From Streptomyces phaeolivaceus (lineage in GTDB: Bacteria > Actinomycetota > Actinomycetes > Streptomycetales > Streptomycetaceae), in contig NZ_CP045096.1 in assembly GCF_009184865.1 (NCBI RefSeq), positions 868,001-932,000 on the forward strand: a stretch of DNA of 64,000 nt. Direction: 5' to 3'. The notes below the pieces were generated by a model. That model was given only the letters and a program-made list of their open reading frames with translations. It was not told the origin of the DNA and did not search any database. The translations under genes and the position numbers were made by a program. The first letter of the stretch is position 1. Every line of letters begins with the position of its first letter. Shown one piece after another: positions 57,570-64,000 of this stretch.

Positions 57570-58910
57570 TCAGCCCAGCCCGAACCTCTCGGCGTGCACC
57601 TGTCCCCGGGGCACGCGCAGCGCGCGCAGACCGCTCAGCACGGCCGTGGTCATCCCGGGCGGGCCGCAGACGTACACATCGCGGTCGGTGATGTCGGGGA
57701 CCAGGGCCAGGAGACTCTCCGGTTCGAACGGCGGCCTCCCCTCCCCCCTGCGGCCGGTGAGCAGACGGAGCCGTCCGCCGCGCGCCGCGACCAGTGCCCC
57801 CATCTCGTGGATCAGGACCGCGTCCCGCTCGCTGCGCACCCGGTAGAGCACGACGACGTCGCCCGCGGGTTCCTCCTCCAGGAGGGCACGGACAGGGGTG
57901 ATCCCGACCCCGCCCGCGATCAGCAGGACGCCGGGCCGGGTGCGGTGCAGAGAGGTGAACGCCCCGTACGGCCCCTCGACGAACACCCGGGTCCCGACCG
58001 GGAGATGCCGCAGACCGGCGCTGGTCTCGCCGGCCGCCTTGGCCGTCAGCCGCAGCGTACGGCCGTCGGGCGCAGCCGACAGCGAGAACGGGTTCGCCGA
58101 CCACCAGTGGTTGTGTCCGGGGAACCGCCAGACGCAGAACTGCCCGGCGCGGGCGGGCAGTCTGTCGAGGTGACGGCCCGTGACATGGACCGACACCACG
58201 TCGTGCGACTCCGGCACCACCGCCACGACCCGGAACCGGTGATGGAGATTCCGCCACACCGGCACGACGACACGCCCCGTCAGCAGGGCACCGAACGCGA
58301 ACAGCCACAGCGCCCACCAGTAAATTCTGGCCGGCGCCGAGGAGTTGAACGTGGTGGTCTCCAACAGCTGGTGCGCGAACGCCAGTCCCAGCGCCACGTA
58401 CAGCAGCAGATGCAGACCGTGCCAGGTCTCGTACCGCAGCCGCCGCCGCACCCGGCGGGTGGAGACCGCGACGATCACGACGAGGAACGCGGCGGCCCAC
58501 ATGCCCAGCAGCGAGGCGGGGACACCGGCCAGCGCGAGGAACGTCCTCCCCATCGACGCGTCGTCCAGCCGCGCGTACCCGAGCACCACCAGCACGGCGT
58601 GTGTGAGGACCGTCCACAGCAGGCCGGAGCCGACCCACCGGTGCCACACCGTCAGCCGGTCCATGCCGATGCGGCGGTCCAGCCACGGCAGCCGGGCCAC
58701 CAACAGCAGCTGGAACAGCATCAGTACGGCGGCGTGCAGCCCGAAGAACTTGGCGACCGTGAGCACCTCGTTCTTGCCGGAGCCTTCGGTGACGAAGAGC
58801 ACCTCGACGATCACCAGGTTGACGAGGACGAACGTCCACAGCGCCCGGCGCGCCGCGACCACCGGCGGTACGGTGCCCCGCCGGACACCTGATGAGCCTG
58901 TCGCCCCCAT
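57570..58910 (-). CDS. Membrane ferric-reductase-like oxidoreductase
   Basis: 446 residues. N-terminal six-helix ferric-reductase-like transmembrane domain with haem-type histidines (WHRWVGSGLLWTVLTHAVLV, ETWHGLHLLLYVALGLAFAH), then a FAD-binding barrel (RAGQFCVWRFPGHNHWWSAN-like, FSLSAAPDG) and a NAD-binding domain (LLIAGGVGITPVRALLEEE, DRDVYVCGPPGMTTAVLSGL). No 2Fe-2S domain. It moves electrons from NAD(P)H across the membrane through haem to an outside acceptor such as ferric iron. Its nearness to the iron operon suggests, but does not prove, extracellular iron reduction. Confidence 0.88.
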   Translation of the reverse strand: MGATGSSGVRRGTVPPVVAARRALWTFVLVNLVIVEVLFVTEGSGKNEVLTVAKFFGLHAAVLMLFQLLLVARLPWLDRRIGMDRLTVWHRWVGSGLLWTVLTHAVLVVLGYARLDDASMGRTFLALAGVPASLLGMWAAAFLVVIVAVSTRRVRRRLRYETWHGLHLLLYVALGLAFAHQLLETTTFNSSAPARIYWWALWLFAFGALLTGRVVVPVWRNLHHRFRVVAVVPESHDVVSVHVTGRHLDRLPARAGQFCVWRFPGHNHWWSANPFSLSAAPDGRTLRLTAKAAGETSAGLRHLPVGTRVFVEGPYGAFTSLHRTRPGVLLIAGGVGITPVRALLEEEPAGDVVVLYRVRSERDAVLIHEMGALVAARGGRLRLLTGRRGEGRPPFEPESLLALVPDITDRDVYVCGPPGMTTAVLSGLRALRVPRGQVHAERFGLG

Positions 58911-58939
58911 CGCTCCCCCTCACGGATCGAGACCGGAAC

Positions 58940-58982
58940 GCACGGCCCGAGGACGCACGGCCGAGGACGCACGGCCGAGGAC
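58940..58982. repeat. 14/15-bp tandem repeat, three units
   Basis: GCACGGCCCGAGGAC followed by GCACGGCCGAGGAC twice, in the 199-base divergent gap between the oxidoreductase and the DUF4139 gene. A TAGGCT -10-like box at 59095-59100 lies 9 bases before ATG 59110. Confidence 0.85.
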
Positions 58983-59109
58983 GCGCGCTGGAGGGCTACC
59001 CACGGAGTGGCCGATTCACGCGCCGTGGCCACGGCCGCGGGACCACCGTCGCCGAGATCTCCCGGCCGTCGCCGCCCGAGCGACCACGGCCGCGTAGGCT
59101 TCGCTCAGC

Positions 59110-61233
59110 ATGGACACGGCGGGGGCGGAGCACATGACGAGCGAGTCGGCACAGCGGTGGGGTTCGACCCTCGATTCGGTCGCGGTGTACGCGCGGGGCG
59201 CGCTCTGCCGCCGCCTCGCCCGTGGCCTCGTGCCGCCCGACGGCCGGGTACGGGTGACGGGACTCCCCCGCTCCCTGGACCCGGCGTCCCTGCGGGCCCG
59301 GGTCCTCGGCGCCCCCGGGACGCGTGTCACCGAGGCCCGGGTGGACGTCGAGGCCGAGCCGCTCGGCGCGGACGCCCCCGACGCCCTGCGGGGCGAGGTC
59401 GAGCGGCTGCGCGACGCGTGCGCGGCGGCACGGGGCCGCCGGGACCGGCAGCTGGGCCTGATCGAGGAGATCAGGGCGCTCCACCCGGTCCCGCCCGCCC
59501 GCAAGCGGGACGACCCGCACCGCCGCACCGCGGTCGACGCCTGGCTGGAACTCGCCGACTTCGTCGACGAGCGGCTGACGGTACTGCATCTGCGCCTCGT
59601 CGAGCTGGAGAAGGAGCTGCACGACGTCGAGCACCAACTCGACGTCGCCGCCGACCGGTTGGCCCGTGCCTCCACCGACGCCCCGGCGGCGCATGTGGAG
59701 ACCACGGTCTGCGCGCTGCTGACCCTCGACGGCGCCGGGGGCACGGAGGTGGAGCTGGAGGTGGAGTACGGGGTGCCGGGCGCCGTCTGGGTGCCGACGT
59801 ACCGCCTGACGCACCGCCAGGGCGACGACACCGGCAGGCTGGTGCTGCGTGCCTCGGTCGCCCAGCGGACCGGCGAGGACTGGACCGGTGTCCGTATCGC
59901 GCTGGCCACCGCCGATCTGCGGCGCCGCACCGATCTGCCGAGGCTGCGCTCGATCCGCGTCGGACGCCGTCAGCCCGCCTCCGCGCCCTCCGGCTGGCGC
60001 GAGCCCCCGTCCGGGCTCGCCGACCTGTTCACCGGGTACGAGACCGCCGGGCCCCGCCCCGCCGCGACCGGCGCCCGGGGGGCCGTCGCGGCCGGGGCCG
60101 CCTCCGCGGGCGCCGCGGGTGGCCCCGTTCCCCCACCGCCTCCTCCCCGGCCGTCGGCACCGCAGAGCTACGGCGGGCCTCCGGTGATGGCCCCGGCGCC
60201 CGGCGGCGCGCAGGGCGCGCCCCCGGAGCCCCTCGCAGGCGCCATGCCCGCGTACGCGCGGCCGGCCGCCGCCCGACCGGGCGGCGCGCCACGTGCCCAG
60301 GCCATGTCCTTCGAGGCCGCCCCCGCCCCGAAGGCGCCCGCGGCTCCCGGCCGGTCCGCGCCACCGCCCCCTCCGGCACCGGCGTCCGGTCCGCCGAGGC
60401 CGAGCGACACCGAACTGGACTACGCCGCCCTCGTCCTGTGCGGCCCCGACGACCAACCCGGCCACAGGGGACGGCTGTTCCCCGGCTCCTCCTACGACCC
60501 GGTGGCGGCCGAGCACCGCCGCCGCGCCGAGGCCGTGGCCGAACTGCCGTTGCCCGGACAGGCCGTGCGGCCCCGAGAGTCGGCGGGCTCCTTCGACCAC
60601 CGCTTCGACGCCGCCGCCCGCGCCGACATCCCCTCGGACGGCACCTGGCACACCGTCACCGTCGGCGAGATCCCGGTCGGCCTGCGCACCGAGTACCTCT
60701 GTGTGCCGTCCGTGGAGCAGACCGTGTACGCGACGCTGGTGCTCTCCAACGCCACCGACCAGGCGCTGCTGGCCGGTCCGGTGGAGGTCACCGTCGACGA
60801 CGACTTCCTGCTGACCGCCGCGCTGCCCACGCTCGCCCCCGGCGCCGTCCGCCGGGTGGGGCTCGGGCCGGCCGAGGGCATCCGGGTCACCCGCCGTACG
60901 AATGTGCACGAGGCGACCTCCGGTCTGCGCGGCAACACCACCGTGCTCGACCACCGTGTGCACGTGGAGCTGGCCAACCGGCTCGCGCGGCCCGTCACCG
61001 TGGAGGTCCGCGAGCGGGTGCCGGTCACCTCGGAGCCGGGCGTGCGGATCGACGAACGAGCCGAGGCCGGCTGGACGGCACCCGAGGAGGGCACGGGGCC
61101 CGACCGGCACGCGCCGGGCACCCGCGTCTGGCGACTGGACCTGCCCGCAGGCGCCACCGCCGCCCTCGACGGCGGCTACGAGATCCGCATCCCGACCGGC
61201 AAGGCCCTGGCCGGCGGCAACCGCAGGAGCTGA
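59110..61233 (+). CDS. DUF4139 (MuiA-family) protein with Pro-rich insert
   Basis: 707 residues from ATG 59110 (leaderless from TAGGCT) or 699 from ATG 59134 (GGGGCGGAG upstream). An N-terminal MuiA-like domain (TLDSVAVYARGALCRRLARG), a coiled coil at about 95-190, then the DUF4139 beta domain (YGVPGAVWVPTYRLTHRQGD, RASVAQRTGEDWTGVRIALA, ending LDGGYEIRIPTGKALAGG). An insert of about 130 residues rich in Pro, Ala and Gly breaks the beta domain near residues 305-435. Family members are linked to mucoidy inhibition, but the molecular function is unknown. Eight bases separate it from a shorter paralogue. Confidence 0.85.
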   Translation: MDTAGAEHMTSESAQRWGSTLDSVAVYARGALCRRLARGLVPPDGRVRVTGLPRSLDPASLRARVLGAPGTRVTEARVDVEAEPLGADAPDALRGEVERLRDACAAARGRRDRQLGLIEEIRALHPVPPARKRDDPHRRTAVDAWLELADFVDERLTVLHLRLVELEKELHDVEHQLDVAADRLARASTDAPAAHVETTVCALLTLDGAGGTEVELEVEYGVPGAVWVPTYRLTHRQGDDTGRLVLRASVAQRTGEDWTGVRIALATADLRRRTDLPRLRSIRVGRRQPASAPSGWREPPSGLADLFTGYETAGPRPAATGARGAVAAGAASAGAAGGPVPPPPPPRPSAPQSYGGPPVMAPAPGGAQGAPPEPLAGAMPAYARPAAARPGGAPRAQAMSFEAAPAPKAPAAPGRSAPPPPPAPASGPPRPSDTELDYAALVLCGPDDQPGHRGRLFPGSSYDPVAAEHRRRAEAVAELPLPGQAVRPRESAGSFDHRFDAAARADIPSDGTWHTVTVGEIPVGLRTEYLCVPSVEQTVYATLVLSNATDQALLAGPVEVTVDDDFLLTAALPTLAPGAVRRVGLGPAEGIRVTRRTNVHEATSGLRGNTTVLDHRVHVELANRLARPVTVEVRERVPVTSEPGVRIDERAEAGWTAPEEGTGPDRHAPGTRVWRLDLPAGATAALDGGYEIRIPTGKALAGGNRRS

Positions 61234-61241
61234 CACACCCC

Positions 61242-62804
61242 ATGTCCACGGCCCCGAAGCCGATCCCCCTCCCCGTCACCGCCGTCACCTGCCTGGAGGA
61301 TCGCGCCCACGTCGAGCGCACCACCGTGCTCGACCTGACGGCCGGCGTCCAGCGGCTGCGTCTCGGACCGGTGGCCGCGCTCGCCGTCGACCGGACCCTC
61401 CACGCCGAACTGACCGGCGACCACTCCGCGACCGTGCTCGACGCGCGGATCGTCCGCGCCTGGACGCCACGCGGCCCGCTGCCGCCCACCGACGACGACT
61501 CCGCGCTGCGCCGTCGCGTCCACGCCCTCGAAGAGGAGCGGCAGGGCCTGGAACAGCGACGCGACCGGCTGCGGGCCCGCCTCGACCTGCTGGGCCGGCT
61601 CGCCGCCGATCTGCTGCGGGAGATCGGCGAGGGAACCGGTTCCGGGGAGAGCGAACGGCCGCGCTGGGCCCGCGAACTGGACCGGGTGGACGAGGAGCGC
61701 GACACGTACGCCGAGCGACTGCGCGCCGTGGAGGCCCGGTTGACCGCCGTCGCCACCGAACTCACCGCGGTCGAGCGGGCCATGGACCTCGCCGAGGACG
61801 AGCCCGCCGAACTGCTCGCCCATGTCGAGCTGACCGTGGAGGCCGCGGTCGCCGGACCGGTCGGACTGCGGCTGAGCCATCTGACCCCGTGCGCGCTGTG
61901 GCGGCCCGCCTACCGTGCCGTGCTCGACGGGGACTCCCTGACGCTGGAGACCGACGCGATGGTCTGGCAGCGCACCGGCGAGGACTGGTCGGACGTACGG
62001 CTGACGCTGTCGACGGCACGCTCGGCGCTGGCCGGTGATCCGCCGCGGCTGCGCGTGGACCGGCTGACTCTGGAGGACCGCTCCCCTGCGGAGCGCCGCA
62101 CGGTCGACGTCGAACTGCGCGAGGAGGAGATCGGGGACCTCGGGCCCGCCCCGGTGCTCGGTCTGCCCGGGGTGGACGACGGCGGCGAGGCGCGGGTGCT
62201 GAGGTCCCCCACGCCGGTCTCCGTGGCGGGGGACGGCCGCGCCCACCGGGTGCCGCTCTCGGTGTCCACCACGGCCGCGAGCAGCGAGTACGCCTGCTCG
62301 CCCGAGGTGTCGCCGCTGGTCAACCAGGTGGTGCGGTTCGACAACCGGTCCGGGCACGCGCTGCTCGCCGGGCCCGTGGATCTGGTCCGGGGCAGCGGGT
62401 TCAGCGGTCGCGGGACGCTGGAGTTCACCGCCCCCGGCGCCCCCGTCGAGCTGGCCTTCGGCAGCGGCGACGACTTCCGGGTGGCCCGGCACACCGAGGA
62501 GTCCCGTGACTCCGCCGGAATCACCCAGCGGACCGTGGTCACCCGCACGGTCCGGCTGCATCTGTCCCGGTTCTCCGCCCCCGGGGAGCACGACGAGCGG
62601 CTCGTCGTGCTCCGGGAGCGGATCCCGGTCTCCGAGGTCTCGGCGGTCGAGGTGCGCCTGCGGAAGGACGCGTGCTCCCCGGCGCCCGACGCGGTCGACG
62701 CCGAGGGCATCGTCCGCTGGGAGGTCCCTCTCCCGCCCGACGGGCACCGCACGGTCACCCTGGTCTACGAGCTGTCGGCGAGCGCCAAGGTCACCGGGCT
62801 CTGA
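61242..62804 (+). CDS. Mucoidy inhibitor MuiA-family (DUF4139) protein
   Basis: 520 residues from ATG 61242, with AGGAG 12 bases upstream. Same order as the preceding protein without the Pro-rich insert: N-terminal domain (PVTAVTCLEDRAHVERTTVL), coiled coil at about 90-180 (RVHALEEERQGLEQRRDRLR), then the DUF4139 domain (LTPCALWRPAYRAVLDGDSL, WQRTGEDWSDVRLTLSTARS, HRTVTLVYELSASAKV). The two genes are adjacent and co-directional, evidently an old duplication, and the proteins may pair through their coiled coils. No signal peptide or membrane helix is seen. Confidence 0.87.
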   Translation: MSTAPKPIPLPVTAVTCLEDRAHVERTTVLDLTAGVQRLRLGPVAALAVDRTLHAELTGDHSATVLDARIVRAWTPRGPLPPTDDDSALRRRVHALEEERQGLEQRRDRLRARLDLLGRLAADLLREIGEGTGSGESERPRWARELDRVDEERDTYAERLRAVEARLTAVATELTAVERAMDLAEDEPAELLAHVELTVEAAVAGPVGLRLSHLTPCALWRPAYRAVLDGDSLTLETDAMVWQRTGEDWSDVRLTLSTARSALAGDPPRLRVDRLTLEDRSPAERRTVDVELREEEIGDLGPAPVLGLPGVDDGGEARVLRSPTPVSVAGDGRAHRVPLSVSTTAASSEYACSPEVSPLVNQVVRFDNRSGHALLAGPVDLVRGSGFSGRGTLEFTAPGAPVELAFGSGDDFRVARHTEESRDSAGITQRTVVTRTVRLHLSRFSAPGEHDERLVVLRERIPVSEVSAVEVRLRKDACSPAPDAVDAEGIVRWEVPLPPDGHRTVTLVYELSASAKVTGL

Positions 62805-62820
62805 GCGGCGCGGGCCGCGA

Positions 62821-62840
62821 GCGGGCCGTGAAGGGCCCGC
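62821..62840 (+). terminator. Small GC hairpin after the MuiA gene
   Basis: GCGGGC and GCCCGC arms with an 8-base loop, 17 bases after the stop. No T-run. The rest of 62841-63050 shows no gene I can support. Confidence 0.4.
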
Positions 62841-63020
62841 CGCCCGGACGCCGTGGGGTGCGCCCGCTGGTCAGCTGCGGCGTTCGGCTCGCCGCGGGGC
62901 CGGAGGGGAGTACGGTTGCGGTATCGAGTGCACCTCGCATGCCGTCATCCGTTTCGGCGTCGCCCTCGGGGAACGGCAAGGGCCGGACCGCTTCGGATCC
63001 GACCGGAAATGAGCCGCACC

Positions 63021-63116
63021 ATGTCTCCTGACACCTGCCTTCGCGTCGGCCTCCCCGTCTCGTTCCCCGTCTCGTTCCGCGTCTCGTTCCCCGCCTCGTT
63101 CCGCGCCCCTCGGTAG
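63021..63116 (+). other. Possible leader peptide ORF with 12-bp tandem repeat
   Basis: ATG 63021 opens a 31-codon frame that crosses four 12-base units (CCCGTCTCGTTC twice, CGCGTCTCGTTC, CCCGCCTCGTTC; 63054-63101), giving VSFP-VSFR-VSFP-ASFR. It ends 84 bases before the next gene. The repeat is certain; translation is doubtful, resting on a weak GGAAATGAG upstream and the preserved frame. Confidence 0.35.
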
Positions 63117-63200
63117 CGGAGATCTCCTGATTCCCGAGGTGTTCCCCGATGTTCCGGAACCTCGCGCACGCCCTGGACCGAACAAGAGGACACAGGACAC

Positions 63201-63473
63201 ATGTATTCACAGGACGCGATCTCCGGCCGCCGCCGCGGCCGCCCCGAACCGACCGCCGAGATGCTCTCGGGGCTGGCCTGTCTCATCTGCGGCACCGACT
63301 ACCGCGGCGCGCCGGACACCGAAGCGGTGGTGGTCTCCCACCGTGACGACAAGCAGCAGCTCGCGTGCCACGGGACGTGCGCACGGATGGCGAGCGGATC
63401 GGTCACCGGTCTGGACGAGGCGCCGCTCCCGATGGACGAACGCCTGCGCAGGCATCGCACCGACCGTGCCTGA
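63201..63473 (+). CDS. Small protein with possible zinc-binding cysteines
   Basis: 90 residues from ATG 63201, with an AGAGGA site. A basic N-terminus (SGRRRGRPEP) is followed by MLSGLACLICGTDYRGAPD, a valine strand VVVSHRDDKQQLACHGTC and an acidic tail. The pairs C-x2-C and C-x3-C (LACLICG, ACHGTCA) could bind zinc. No family name known to me. It lies 28 bases before the carboxyethylornithine-synthase-like gene, on the same strand, so they may be co-transcribed. Confidence 0.7.
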   Translation: MYSQDAISGRRRGRPEPTAEMLSGLACLICGTDYRGAPDTEAVVVSHRDDKQQLACHGTCARMASGSVTGLDEAPLPMDERLRRHRTDRA

Positions 63474-63501
63474 CCACGAACATGAAACGACGAGGACGCG
63501 C

Positions 63502-64000
63502 ATGAGCCTGATGAGTCTCGGAGTACTCGCCTCCTCCCGCAAGGAGAACGAGTTCCGCCTGCCGTTGCACCCCGGCCACCTCGACCGGATCGCCCCGGAC
63601 GTACGCGAGAGGATCTTCCTCGAAGAGGGCTACGGCCACCGGTTCGGGGTCACGGACGACGCGCTGCGCCCGCTCGTGGGGGGCCTGCGCTCCCGCGAGC
63701 GGATCCTCGCCGAGTGCGAGGTGGTGGTGCTGCCCAAGCCGACGCACGAGGACGTCGCCGAACTGCGCGAGGGCCAGGTCCTGTGGGGGTGGCCGCACTG
63801 TGTGCAGGACGAGCGGATGACCCAGCTCGGCATCGACCGGCGGCTGACCCTCATCGCCTGGGAGGCCATGAACCACTGGACCTCCACGGGCGCCTTCAGC
63901 GTCCATGTGTTCCACAAGAACAACGAACTCGCCGGCTACTGCTCGGTGCTGCACGCCCTGCAACTCGGCGGACTCACCGGCCAGCGCGCGGTGGTCATCA
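63502..64000 (+). CDS. N5-(carboxyethyl)ornithine synthase/alanine-dehydrogenase-like, 3' cut by window
   Basis: ATG 63502 follows a GAGGA site, and 166 codons are open to the window edge. The protein begins LGVLASSRKENEFRLPLHPG, the substrate-binding start of the alanine dehydrogenase/PNT/carboxyethylornithine synthase superfamily, and continues with VVVLPKPTHEDVAELREGQV and LIAWEAMNHWTSTG. Full members are about 310-370 residues with a Rossmann domain in the missing part. CEOS enzymes reductively join pyruvate to the side-chain amine of ornithine. Which superfamily member this is cannot be settled from half a sequence. Confidence 0.75.
   Translation, partial: MSLMSLGVLASSRKENEFRLPLHPGHLDRIAPDVRERIFLEEGYGHRFGVTDDALRPLVGGLRSRERILAECEVVVLPKPTHEDVAELREGQVLWGWPHCVQDERMTQLGIDRRLTLIAWEAMNHWTSTGAFSVHVFHKNNELAGYCSVLHALQLGGLTGQRAVVI

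Overview
The window is high-GC actinobacterial DNA, most likely Streptomyces. The reasons are strongly GC-biased third codon positions, frequent GTG starts, ATGA/GTGA stop-start overlaps, IclR, MarR and ECF regulators, SpoIIE-type PP2C phosphatases, GAF-ANTAR proteins, a DmdR1/IdeR-type iron box, secreted multidomain glycosidases, and two copies of the GCGCAGTTCCCCGCGCCCC inverted repeat that is common in Streptomyces genomes.

Layout. 1-5.0 kb: a lower meta-cleavage operon (hydratase, acylating acetaldehyde dehydrogenase, hydroxyoxovalerate aldolase) under a divergent IclR regulator, with a frameshifted amidohydrolase and a MarR gene. 5.0-9.1 kb: an IlvD/AzoR chimeric ORF, an IclR regulator, a zinc alcohol dehydrogenase and a membrane PP2C phosphatase. 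9.2-14.1 kb: two overlapping secreted plant-polysaccharide hydrolases (a GH with two F5/8C-like domains, and ricin-GH43). 14.2-27.8 kb: the most interesting region. It holds a macrodomain protein, a RES toxin with a ParS/MbcA-type antitoxin, a 1715-residue CHAT protease, and then a six-gene unit built round an AAA+ ATPase and coiled-coil or membrane proteins. 28.2-37.2 kb: a foreign island of less extreme base composition with phage remnants (tail-protein end, holin-like proteins, wrecked endolysin), cargo genes (HNH, HEPN plus zinc ribbon, GNAT, XRE, ATP-binding protein) and several intrinsic terminators. No integrase was seen. 37.4-48.6 kb: stress regulators, a protein O-mannosyltransferase, a decayed sigma/anti-sigma/ABC locus, GH16, IclR, PP2C and degenerate acetyltransferase genes. 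48.6-58.9 kb: a HEAT-repeat protein, an iron-siderophore ABC operon with an iron box, a PPOX flavoprotein with a second iron-box-like site, and a ferric-reductase-like oxidoreductase. 59.1-64 kb: two tandem DUF4139/MuiA-family proteins and the start of a carboxyethylornithine-synthase-like gene.

How parts work together. At 14-22 kb a plausible NAD-targeting conflict module can be read: RES enzymes degrade NAD, the ParS-like partner neutralises them, CHAT proteases cleave partner proteins when triggered, and macrodomains bind or process ADP-ribose products. The physical linkage is seen; the circuit is inference.

A second theme is gene decay. At least four places look like two genes, or two ends of one gene, joined after an internal deletion (IlvD/AzoR, ABC ATPase/permease, acetyltransferase/DJ-1, EamA). 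Other genes are broken by one-base or short-repeat indels, and short tandem repeats (8-40 bp units) recur in and between genes. Some one-base indels could be sequencing errors, so reads should be consulted before biological conclusions are drawn.
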